From Gynurincola endophyticus (lineage in GTDB: Bacteria > Bacteroidota > Bacteroidia > Chitinophagales > Chitinophagaceae): a stretch of DNA of 64,000 nucleotides. The notes under the pieces were generated by a model that searched no databases, was not told the DNA's origin, and saw only the letters and a program-made list of their open reading frames with translations. Shown in pieces: positions 35,492-42,689 of this stretch. How positions within the stretch are numbered: position 1 is the first letter of the stretch; each line of letters begins with the position of its first letter. Location of the stretch: assembly GCF_003991195.1 (NCBI RefSeq), contig NZ_RCWL01000006.1:34256-98255 (forward strand). The letters run 5' to 3'. Position numbers and translations under genes: made by a program.

Positions 35492-36148
35492 GTGTATTAT
35501 TTTGTTATTTCACTAGTAAGTATCTATTTACTTCCGGTTGCTATGCGGCATCTTTCGGGTAGTTTTTCTTTTCCCCAAAAGAAAATACTGGTTTCGCTAC
35601 TGGTTTTTTTTATTGTTTATGACTTACTATATATTTTCGGCATTTCTATAAAGGGAGATCATGCTGATTATACTATTATGGGAGTTCAATATGCTTTTGT
35701 GGCTATTCTGCTTTCATTATTTTATGGTTCGGAGAAATGGAGTATGATCTTTTTATGGTTTTCCATGATTTTGGTAAAAACACTCGTTTTTGTTTACTGG
35801 CTGATTCTCCTTACTGCTCAAATTGTTTTCACTAAATATACTGCTAATGAAATAATTGAATTTGAAACAGAGGGTAAAAGGTATGAAACGAGAACTTATC
35901 TTTATAAAGTAATAGGATCAAACAATCAGAATTATAGATTAGAAACCTATAGAACATTTAAATACCTCCCTTTCGAAAAGAAAGTTCATGAGGATATTTT
36001 TGAGTTTTTTTTAATGGGCACTGATTCTATTCAAACACAAAAGATATGGGTTATAGAACAGGAAGGAGCACCCATCAGGTGTGATTATGAGTTTCGTTCA
36101 ACTGTTGATTTAGAAATGTATAAGAAATACTCAGACTTCTTAAACTGA
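35492..36148 (+). CDS. Hypothetical membrane protein
   Basis: A 218-residue protein starting at GTG. Four membrane helices occupy residues 1-125 (M-Y-Y-F-V-I-S-L-V-S-I-Y-L-L-P-V, I-L-V-S-L-L-V-F-F-I-V-Y, Y-A-F-V-A-I-L-L-S-L-F-Y, V-F-V-Y-W-L-I-L-L-T-A). A soluble basic/acidic C-terminal domain follows. No family recognised. It is divergent from the STM3941-like gene and convergent with the pentapeptide-repeat gene. Confidence 0.6.
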   Translation: MYYFVISLVSIYLLPVAMRHLSGSFSFPQKKILVSLLVFFIVYDLLYIFGISIKGDHADYTIMGVQYAFVAILLSLFYGSEKWSMIFLWFSMILVKTLVFVYWLILLTAQIVFTKYTANEIIEFETEGKRYETRTYLYKVIGSNNQNYRLETYRTFKYLPFEKKVHEDIFEFFLMGTDSIQTQKIWVIEQEGAPIRCDYEFRSTVDLEMYKKYSDFLN

Positions 36149-36174
36149 TACTTGACGTATAGGTGGCGCAAGAT

Positions 36175-36744
36175 TTATCTTATCTTGATCTGGTAGCGGG
36201 TGAGTAACCCCGGCAGATTATGTAATGAAAAAATTGCTTTTTTCATCTTATTCAAATTTGGGTCAAGCTGAATATTGGATGAGCTGGTAAAATCACATTG
36301 CTCAAGATTACAGTTTTCAAAAACAGCTTCTGCAAGGTCGCAATGATCAAAGACCGCTTTAGTAAGATTGGCTTTAGAAAAATCTACTCCCAATAGTTTC
36401 GATGCTTTGAAAGTAGTTCCGTTTAACGCACATTCATAAAAACTTGCATGATCAAGCAAACAGTTTTCAAAATAAACACTCAGTCCGAATGGATTGCATT
36501 GTTCGAATTGAATACCTAACAATTTACATCGTTCAAACCGGATATCCCTTAATACCGTACCATTGAGTTTTGCCATACTTAAATTACAATCGGTAAAAAC
36601 ACAATCCACCAGAATAACACCTGTCAGGGCAATCTCCTGAAAGTTGCAGTGCTTAAAATGGCAGCCGTCATATTCGCCCTGTTGAAACGGTATGTTTTGA
36701 AAGTCGATATTTTCGATTACCTGGTCTTGATAATAAGATGACAT
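36175..36744 (-). CDS. Pentapeptide-repeat protein (Qnr-like spacing)
   Basis: A 189-residue protein consisting of a right-handed quadrilateral helix of five-residue repeats, with frequent F-x-x-C and C-x-L/D-L units (F-T-D-C-N-L, F-E-R-C-K-L, F-E-N-C-N-L-E-Q-C-D-F). The F-x-x-C pattern and size recall Qnr/McbG proteins that mimic DNA and protect gyrase, but many pentapeptide proteins have other roles. No signal peptide. Gyrase binding is only a possibility. Confidence 0.85.
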   Translation of the reverse strand: MSSYYQDQVIENIDFQNIPFQQGEYDGCHFKHCNFQEIALTGVILVDCVFTDCNLSMAKLNGTVLRDIRFERCKLLGIQFEQCNPFGLSVYFENCLLDHASFYECALNGTTFKASKLLGVDFSKANLTKAVFDHCDLAEAVFENCNLEQCDFTSSSNIQLDPNLNKMKKAIFSLHNLPGLLTRYQIKIR

Positions 36745-36874
36745 GTAAAATTGTTATACAGCAAATTTACTGGATATTGATGTTTTTTATAAATGAAATT
36801 CAAGAACTTATCAGAAAATATTAGTGCATCCGAAGTAAAATAAAGCAACTTGTAACAGACAGATAATGAATTGT

Positions 36875-36892
36875 ATTTGCTTTTTAGCAGAT
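36875..36892. promoter_or_regulatory. Operator-like site, distal copy upstream of satD
   Basis: ATTTGC-TTTTTA-GCAGAT, an imperfect copy of the 18-bp site, 28 bases from the perfect copy at 36903-36920. Confidence 0.45.
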
Positions 36893-36902
36893 AATTTCAC
36901 AA

Positions 36903-36920
36903 ATCTGCTTTTTTGCAGAT
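36903..36920. promoter_or_regulatory. Operator-like site ATCTGC-N6-GCAGAT upstream of satD
   Basis: ATCTGC-TTTTTT-GCAGAT, perfect arms, 39 bases before the ATG of the SatD gene. Same layout and 28-bp spacing to a weaker distal copy as upstream of the esterase gene. A further half-like copy (ATTTGC) begins at 36923. Confidence 0.55.
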
Positions 36921-36959
36921 ATATTTGCTTGTTTGCTTTATTTTTCTTATTTTACAATT

Positions 36960-37577
36960 ATGTATGCTGTATTAACCGGTGATATCATCAATTCACAGTC
37001 TGGAAATGCCACCCAATGGACCAGTGCCTTAAAAAAGGTATTAAGTACTATAGGGGAGTATCCTTTCGACTGGGAAATTTTTCGTGGAGACAGTTTTCAG
37101 CTGGTGACCCAACCGGTAGCTGCTCTCAGGCAGGCATTGATTATCAAAGCGGCTTTAAAGAGTATGACCGGTTTGGATGTACGTATTGCTATTGGCATAG
37201 GTACAATTGATCAACGTGCCCAGAAAGTAACCGAATCAAACGGTCCGGCGTTTGTGGCGTCGGGGCGACAGTTTGATGAGTTGAAGAAGCAAACCTTGTC
37301 GGTAGTAACTCCCTGGAACGATGTGAATCGTACAATGGAAATGGCTATTCCATTAGCCTTAATGACAATTGATACCTGGACGGTGAAGTCAGCTGAAGTG
37401 TTATTATTGAAATGGTGGAACCCTGACTGGTCACAACAACAAATTGCAGCGTATCTGCAAAAGAAGGGACAGGGAAATATCAGTGAGGCGTTAAAGCGTG
37501 GGGGTTATGAAGAGATACAACAATTACTACAATATTTTGAACAGCAAATAGAAGCACATGTCGCTACTGGTTCTTAA
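36960..37577 (+). CDS. SatD family protein
   Basis: A 205-residue protein of the SatD family (M-Y-A-V-L-T-G-D-I-I-N-S, W-E-I-F-R-G-D-S-F-Q, I-A-I-G-I-G), named after the Streptococcus mutans sat acid-tolerance operon. The C-terminal part (Q-Q-Q-I-A-A-Y-L-Q-K-K-G-Q-G-N-I-S-E-A-L-K-R) is helix-turn-helix-like. The start 36960 gives the family's usual beginning. The gene overlaps the DUF3307 gene by 20 bases, a pairing seen in many genomes, so the two products probably work together. Role unknown; DNA binding is suggested only by the C-terminal pattern. Confidence 0.85.
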   Translation: MYAVLTGDIINSQSGNATQWTSALKKVLSTIGEYPFDWEIFRGDSFQLVTQPVAALRQALIIKAALKSMTGLDVRIAIGIGTIDQRAQKVTESNGPAFVASGRQFDELKKQTLSVVTPWNDVNRTMEMAIPLALMTIDTWTVKSAEVLLLKWWNPDWSQQQIAAYLQKKGQGNISEALKRGGYEEIQQLLQYFEQQIEAHVATGS

Positions 37578-38262
37578 CTTATTACTGGCTCATATTTTAG
37601 GTGACTTTGTTCTGCAACCCAATCATTGGGTAAAGCAAAGGACGCAATATAAGCGTATTAAATACCTGTTTTATCATATGGGAGTACATGCGGTGCTCAC
37701 TTTTGCACTGATGGCGTTAGTAGTTCCGATTGAACGGTATTGGGGTGGAGCTGTTGTAATTATTGTAAGTCATTTCTTTATTGACCGGGCCAAGCAGGCG
37801 GTTACCGGAAAAATGAATCCGATTGCTGCTTTTTTGGTGGATCAATTATTACATCTGTTGATTATTTTCGGTGTAGCTAATTATTACGGACATTTTTATC
37901 CCGTTCAATTAGGTATTTTAAGTATTCCACAGGTAGTACTCTTTATTTTATTTGTATTGCTGGTAACCAAAGTAGGTGCCATTTTTATCAAAGTATTTCT
38001 CTCTCAGTGGCGCATCGAAGATATTGGTGTAAACAATGCCGGACAAATTATCGGAATGATTGAACGATTATTTGTATTTGGTTTTATCTGTATAGACTTC
38101 TGGTCGGGAATCGGTTTTTTACTCGCTGCAAAGTCTGTTTTCAGATTCGGAGATCTCAATAATGCCAAAGATAGAAACCTTACTGAATATGTACTGGTGG
38201 GAACCTTACTGAGTTTCGGATGGGCCATTCTGATGGCTGTATTATATACTAAAATGCGTTAA
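37558..38262 (+). CDS. DUF3307 membrane protein
   Basis: A 234-residue inner-membrane protein of the DUF3307 family, with the N-terminal signature L-L-A-H-I-L-G-D-F-V-L-Q-P and about six membrane helices. The H-x-x-x-D and F-F-I-D-R-A-K-Q motifs in the membrane part recall metal-dependent membrane enzymes, but no activity is established. It overlaps the SatD gene by 20 bases, a conserved two-gene unit. Confidence 0.85.
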   Translation: MSLLVLNLLLAHILGDFVLQPNHWVKQRTQYKRIKYLFYHMGVHAVLTFALMALVVPIERYWGGAVVIIVSHFFIDRAKQAVTGKMNPIAAFLVDQLLHLLIIFGVANYYGHFYPVQLGILSIPQVVLFILFVLLVTKVGAIFIKVFLSQWRIEDIGVNNAGQIIGMIERLFVFGFICIDFWSGIGFLLAAKSVFRFGDLNNAKDRNLTEYVLVGTLLSFGWAILMAVLYTKMR

Positions 38263-38272
38263 TTCAATCTTA

Positions 38273-39100
38273 CTACTCCCACAAACCGAGTTGCTGCGGA
38301 GCTTCTACTCTTAGTGTTTGTTTACGTACCGTAATTTCGCCTAATACAAATAGATCGGTATTGATATCTCTGCTGGCAACTGTTACCTTAAAGTCAGACT
38401 CAAATCCTGAGAAGGTATCACTTACCAGTTGCGGGCGATTGTTATTGCCTGATAAATGTGACAGTATCAGATGTTGCAATTGAGGATGGCGATGACTGAT
38501 AACCAGTTCTTTTGCCTGGCGATTGCTCAGGTGCCCCAATCCTCCTTTAATACGATGTTTTAAGAACTTTGGATAGCGGCCGTTATCAAGCATTTCCGGA
38601 CAATAATTAGATTCTAAAAAAACAACCTGACATTGCTGAAAATGGTTTACCAGTGAATGGCAAAGCATACCGCAATCGGTTATTACACCAATATTACCCG
38701 AACCTGATTCAACGACTATACTAAACGGATTGGCAGCATCGTGCTGTTTTGCAAATGATTTGACCCGGAACTGTTGAAACGCTATCTGATCATTTGCTGC
38801 TATAGGGCGAAATAACTCTTCCGGCATTAAATGCCTGATCTGCTGATAACATTCGGGAGTAGTGTAAATGGGGATAGAAAATTCATTTAACAAAGTTCTT
38901 AGTCCGAAAATATGATCAGAATGCTCGTGTGTAATGAATATTCCTTTGATTTCATTCATGGAAAGGCCGAGACTCTCCATTCTACTGAGTAATACTGATT
39001 TACGAATACCTACATCTACAAGAATTGCTTCCCCGGCATTTCCGATATAGAAGCAGTTTCCATTGCTTCCGGTATTTATAGATGTATAGTGAATATTCAT
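38273..39100 (-). CDS. MBL-fold metallohydrolase (WalJ/YycJ-like)
   Basis: A 275-residue metallo-beta-lactamase-fold hydrolase. The zinc motif is H58-x-H60-x-D62-H63 in F-I-T-H-E-H-S-D-H. The start N-T-G-S-N-G-N-C and the spacing match the YycJ/WalJ exonuclease branch. Start 39100 (M-N-I-H-Y) is preferred over a TTG at 39109. It is single-gene and convergent with the DUF3307 gene (10 bases). Confidence 0.88.
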   Translation of the reverse strand: MNIHYTSINTGSNGNCFYIGNAGEAILVDVGIRKSVLLSRMESLGLSMNEIKGIFITHEHSDHIFGLRTLLNEFSIPIYTTPECYQQIRHLMPEELFRPIAANDQIAFQQFRVKSFAKQHDAANPFSIVVESGSGNIGVITDCGMLCHSLVNHFQQCQVVFLESNYCPEMLDNGRYPKFLKHRIKGGLGHLSNRQAKELVISHRHPQLQHLILSHLSGNNNRPQLVSDTFSGFESDFKVTVASRDINTDLFVLGEITVRKQTLRVEAPQQLGLWE

Positions 39101-39214
39101 GCAGCGCAAAAATACGAATTGAAAATTAAGAATGATGAATTTAGAAGGCAGAAAATAGGTATCACAGTATTGGCATTAATTTTACACTCATTCATCACTC
39201 AGAATTTTATAATC

Positions 39215-39634
39215 TTAATTTTCTTCAGCGTATTTTTTAAAATTGTCAAGAATTGCCTGCCAGCCGGCTTTCTGCATCTCAACAGGGTTTTCGTGCTCTG
39301 CGTCGAAACTGGTACTGATTTTTGTTTGATGGTTACCAAGGTCTACAAAGATGGAAGTAGATTGTCTCCCATCGCCCATTGTATAAGTAATTTTTTCATA
39401 CTCAAGAATTTCGTCATAGATAGCTTCAAAATCAAAACCGAAACTACCGTCTTTTGCCTCCATTCTGACATCTAATTTACCGCCTGGTCTTAAATCATTA
39501 CTGGCTCTCGGGCAATGCCAGTCGTCTGAAGCAAAATCCCAGTTTACAATATGTTCAGGATGGTTCCAGTATTCCCAAACTTTTTTAATATCGGCATTTA
39601 CAACAGCTTCAATCGTTACTTTTTCGTGTGACAT
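39215..39634 (-). CDS. SRPBCC (AHSA1-like) protein
   Basis: A 139-residue single-domain START/SRPBCC protein: V-N-A-D-I-K-K-V-W-E-Y-W-N-H-P-E-H-I, W-H-C-P-R-A and W-Q-A-I-L-D-N-F-K-K-Y. This branch (AHSA1-like, formerly COG3832) is common in Bacteroidota; ligand unknown. It is the third SRPBCC gene within 7.5 kb, but sequence differences show they are not recent duplicates. Confidence 0.85.
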   Translation of the reverse strand: MSHEKVTIEAVVNADIKKVWEYWNHPEHIVNWDFASDDWHCPRASNDLRPGGKLDVRMEAKDGSFGFDFEAIYDEILEYEKITYTMGDGRQSTSIFVDLGNHQTKISTSFDAEHENPVEMQKAGWQAILDNFKKYAEEN

Positions 39635-39795
39635 GGTGATAAGGTATTTTTATTAAAATTCAAGAGCAAAAATGATGCACTGATTTTTTAATGCACTATT
39701 TATCGCTAAAATAATAAAAATCGGCATTGAACCATTGTTTGCCGTTTGTTATTGAATTGTTTATGAGCAAAATAGCCTATTGAGAAAATCAGGTA

Positions 39796-40125
39796 TTAGT
39801 GTGCAGTTGTTTTTGAGAATATATTCATCACCAGTACGCCCGATACAATTAACAGAATTCCCAATATTGCAGGAAGATCAACAGATTGTTTAAAAATAAA
39901 TACGGATACCAGTGTAGTAAGAACTATACCAACTCCACCCCAAATGGCATAAGCGACTCCTAACGGAATATATTTAAGCGTAATTGACAAAAAATAAAAA
40001 CAACAGATATAGGTTAATAATGTAATAGTGGTGGGTAACCATTTGGTAAATCCGTTAGAGCTTTTCATAAAAGCTGAACCTATCACTTCAAACATAATTG
40101 CCAATGCCAGATAGAGATATTTCAT
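39796..40125 (-). CDS. SMR-family multidrug efflux transporter
   Basis: A 109-residue four-helix inner-membrane transporter of the small multidrug resistance family, which works as a dual-topology dimer exchanging cationic compounds for protons. The conserved Glu is E13 in helix 1 (A-L-A-I-M-F-E-V-I-G). Helix 3 carries A-Y-A-I-W-G-G-V-G. Start 40125 gives the normal SMR beginning. A perfect Crp/Fnr-type box lies 42 bases upstream, directly after the neighbouring Crp/Fnr-family gene. Confidence 0.93.
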   Translation of the reverse strand: MKYLYLALAIMFEVIGSAFMKSSNGFTKWLPTTITLLTYICCFYFLSITLKYIPLGVAYAIWGGVGIVLTTLVSVFIFKQSVDLPAILGILLIVSGVLVMNIFSKTTAH

Positions 40126-40166
40126 AACTGTTTTTTGCAAAGCTAAATAGATATGAAATTGTATTT

Positions 40167-40182
40167 TTTGACCTAAGTCAAA
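40167..40182 (-). promoter_or_regulatory. Crp/Fnr-type operator upstream of the SMR gene
   Basis: TTTGAC-CTAA-GTCAAA is a perfect palindrome of the FNR/NnrR class (TTGAC-N4-GTCAA). It lies between the stop codon of the Crp/Fnr-family regulator (40183) and the start of the SMR gene, so that regulator is the natural candidate to bind it. Confidence 0.6.
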
Positions 40183-40746
40183 TTATATTTTCTTTCTTAT
40201 TCTGCTAAGTGTTTCCTGTGCTACTCCCAGATAAGAGGCGATATGGCCTAACGATACCCTAAACAGTAAATCCGGTTCGTGTTGTAGTAAAGACAGGTAG
40301 CGTTCTTCTGCAGTTTTAGATTGTAACGAAACAATTCTTTCTTCCATTATTTTACAATATTCTTCTGCTATTTTTCGTCCGATAAGATTTAATTCGGGAT
40401 ACTCAAGATATAGTTTGTTTAAATCCTGTATTGTTATAAAATGAACGATAGAATCTTCTAAGAACTGAATGTTTTCAAAAGAGGGTAACAATGAATAGGC
40501 TGGTAGAATCGAACCCAAAATCATTCCTTCACTCCCAAACCAGGTATTCACTTCTTTATTCTCTTTTATAAAAAAAGCCCGGACCAGTCCCTTTTCAAGC
40601 ATAAAGAGATTTGTGTGAAGCTGGCCTGCTTTGAGGAAATAGTCATTTTTTGATTTATAGTGTTGCTGGAAATAATTGCTTATTTTATCAGCAACACTAT
40701 CCTGGATAGGCCCATATTTTTGTAGTAATGAAATGAAAGGGTTCAT
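40183..40746 (-). CDS. Crp/Fnr-family transcriptional regulator
   Basis: A 187-residue regulator with an N-terminal cyclic-nucleotide-binding fold (F-L-K-A-G-Q-L-H-T-N-L-F-M-L-E-K-G-L-V-R-A-F) and a C-terminal winged helix (L-G-H-I-A-S-Y-L-G-V-A-Q-E-T-L-S-R-I-R-K-K). There is no N-terminal Cys cluster, so it is not an iron-sulfur FNR. The short length and single HTH are typical of Bacteroidota members. It is followed by the SMR efflux gene, with a Crp/Fnr box between. Confidence 0.9.
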   Translation of the reverse strand: MNPFISLLQKYGPIQDSVADKISNYFQQHYKSKNDYFLKAGQLHTNLFMLEKGLVRAFFIKENKEVNTWFGSEGMILGSILPAYSLLPSFENIQFLEDSIVHFITIQDLNKLYLEYPELNLIGRKIAEEYCKIMEERIVSLQSKTAEERYLSLLQHEPDLLFRVSLGHIASYLGVAQETLSRIRKKI

Positions 40747-40769
40747 ATTGTTAGATAAGGATTTAAGAT

Positions 40770-41429
40770 TTAATTGAAAATAGTATAGTTGAAATGCTGA
40801 AAATCTTTAAAAGCATCAATACATCCGTATGCAACTAATTCTTCTTTTGAATGAGAAGTAGTAATGCCGATCACTTTTAAACCGGCGGTTTTTGCTGATT
40901 GAATACCCCCTGGCGAGTCTTCAAAAGCAAATGAGTGGTTAACATCTGCATCGAGCAGTTCGATCGCTTTTAAATAAATTGAAGGATCCGGTTTACCTCT
41001 GGTAACATCATCACCGCCTACAATTACATCAAAGTATGCGGTTACATTGATTGCTGATAAGGTGAAATCGATGTTATCCTTATTTCCCATCGTAGCCAAT
41101 GCTATTTTAAAACCCTTTTCTTTTAATTTTTTTAAGAAAATGGTGAAGTCTTTAATTTCTTCCACCTGTCCCTGATATAAATCTCTGTACAACGCTTCTT
41201 TTTCGAGACCTAACGCTTTAATTTTTTCAGTACCTGTTGCAGCACCGAAGAAGCGGGTAATCATTTCGTTGATGGTACCATGGTTTTGCGCCTGAAACTG
41301 ATCTTCATTAATAAAAATGGAATGTTTTTTCAGAAAGCCGATCCATGATTTTCTATGAAAATGCATATTGTCTACTATCGTTCCATCCATATCCAGAATA
41401 ATAGCCTTGTTTTTTGTTGTTTGAGTCAT
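40770..41429 (-). CDS. HAD-family hydrolase (beta-phosphoglucomutase-like)
   Basis: A 219-residue HAD phosphatase/phosphomutase. Motif I is I-L-D13-M-D15-G-T; the cap region follows (H-F-H-R-K-S-W); motif III Lys and motif IV are in V-G-G-D-D-V-T-R-G-K-P-D-P and A-F-E-D-S-P-G-G-I. This matches the beta-PGM-like subgroup acting on sugar phosphates. It is divergent from the glycosyltransferase/glucosidase pair, consistent with carbohydrate metabolism (inference). Confidence 0.88.
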   Translation of the reverse strand: MTQTTKNKAIILDMDGTIVDNMHFHRKSWIGFLKKHSIFINEDQFQAQNHGTINEMITRFFGAATGTEKIKALGLEKEALYRDLYQGQVEEIKDFTIFLKKLKEKGFKIALATMGNKDNIDFTLSAINVTAYFDVIVGGDDVTRGKPDPSIYLKAIELLDADVNHSFAFEDSPGGIQSAKTAGLKVIGITTSHSKEELVAYGCIDAFKDFQHFNYTIFN

Positions 41430-41557
41430 ACAATTCTTCCTTGATAATAAAAAGTGTTAATAATCGGATATGACAGCAATGTTAATGGTTTTATAAAAGC
41501 GAAGATGTCAACGGATATATGAATTAACAAAATACAACTACAAAAGTTCGGCAACGG

Positions 41558-41604
41558 GTGGCACATCTATTGAAATCAATAATATAGAATCCGGTATGTG
41601 CCAC
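41558..41604. promoter_or_regulatory. 9-bp inverted repeat in the divergent sugar-gene promoter
   Basis: GTGGCACAT (41558-41566) and ATGTGCCAC (41596-41604) are perfect arms 29 bases apart, with an inner ATTG/CAAT pair. They end 13 bases before the glycosyltransferase ATG and may form an operator. Confidence 0.4.
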
Positions 41605-41617
41605 AAATCATCCGGCT

Positions 41618-42679
41618 ATGAAATTGAAGATTGCACAGGTTGCTCCACTTTATGAAGCTGTACCTCCCAAATTATATGGAGGAACAGAACGGGTGGTTTC
41701 GTATCTGACAGAAAGCTTAGTAGAAAAAGGGCATGAGGTAACACTTTTTGCGAGCGGAGATTCCGTCACAAAAGCTCATTTGAAGGCGATAACCGAGCGG
41801 GCATTGCGTTTAGACGATTGTTCAGATCCGTTAGCGATTCATCAGATATTATTGAAGGCTGTAATAGATCATTCCACACTATTTGATATCTGGCATTTCC
41901 ATATTGATTACTTGCACTTTCCTGTTTCAAAAGTGCTGAAAATACCGAATTTAACTACTCTTCACGGACGTCTTGATTTACCGGCATTACCATTGCTTTA
42001 TAACTGTTATAATGATATGCCGCTGGTATCAATTTCTGATGATCAGCGAAAACCACTGCCCATGGCTAATTGGTTAAAAACTGTTTACCACGGATTGCCA
42101 CTTCATTTATATAATTATGGAGAAGGCAGGGGCGGTTATCTTTTATTTCTGGGAAGGATTTCTCCCGAGAAAGGTCCGGATAAAGCAATTGAAATAGCCA
42201 TCAATACCAATAAAAAACTAATAATAGCTGCGAAAATAGATAAAGCAGATAAAAAATACTTTGAAGCCGAAATAAAGCCATTATTGAATCATCCGCTGAT
42301 TGAATTTATTGGAGAGGTGGATGAGCAACAAAAAAAAGTACTTCTGGAAAATGCAGCGGCATTATTATTTCCGATCGACTGGCCAGAACCATTTGGAATG
42401 GTTATGATAGAAGCATTGGCAGCAGGTACACCCGTGATAGCCTTTAAAAAAGGATCGGTTCCTGAAATTCTTCAACACGGAAAAACTGGCTTCATTGTTG
42501 AAACGGTTTCAGAGGCAATTGATGCTGTAGCGCATCTGTACCAGATCAATAGATTGGTGTGCAGACATGAATTTGAAAAAAGATTTACTGCCTCTATTAT
42601 GGCAGATAATTATTTAGAGTTGTATGAGCAGATTCATGTTCGTCACAAATATGAAACAATGAATTTTCCCACCGCTTAA
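41618..42679 (+). CDS. Family 4 glycosyltransferase
   Basis: A 353-residue GT-B glycosyltransferase (GT4). The N-terminal domain begins K-I-A-Q-V-A-P-L-Y-E-A-V-P-P-K-L-Y-G-G-T-E-R-V-V; the C-terminal nucleotide-sugar domain has L-G-R-I-S-P-E-K-G-P-D and the E-x7-E motif P-E-P-F-G-M-V-M-I-E-A-L-A. No signal peptide. It precedes an amylo-alpha-1,6-glucosidase by 10 bases, so it may act in glycogen or alpha-glucan metabolism (inference). Confidence 0.9.
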   Translation: MKLKIAQVAPLYEAVPPKLYGGTERVVSYLTESLVEKGHEVTLFASGDSVTKAHLKAITERALRLDDCSDPLAIHQILLKAVIDHSTLFDIWHFHIDYLHFPVSKVLKIPNLTTLHGRLDLPALPLLYNCYNDMPLVSISDDQRKPLPMANWLKTVYHGLPLHLYNYGEGRGGYLLFLGRISPEKGPDKAIEIAINTNKKLIIAAKIDKADKKYFEAEIKPLLNHPLIEFIGEVDEQQKKVLLENAAALLFPIDWPEPFGMVMIEALAAGTPVIAFKKGSVPEILQHGKTGFIVETVSEAIDAVAHLYQINRLVCRHEFEKRFTASIMADNYLELYEQIHVRHKYETMNFPTA

Positions 42680-42689
42680 ATTGTATAAT

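Noticed and set aside
39089-39475. 128-codon open frame on the plus strand
   Set aside because: Lies antisense to the SRPBCC gene and the start of the MBL gene; composition is that of an antisense frame.
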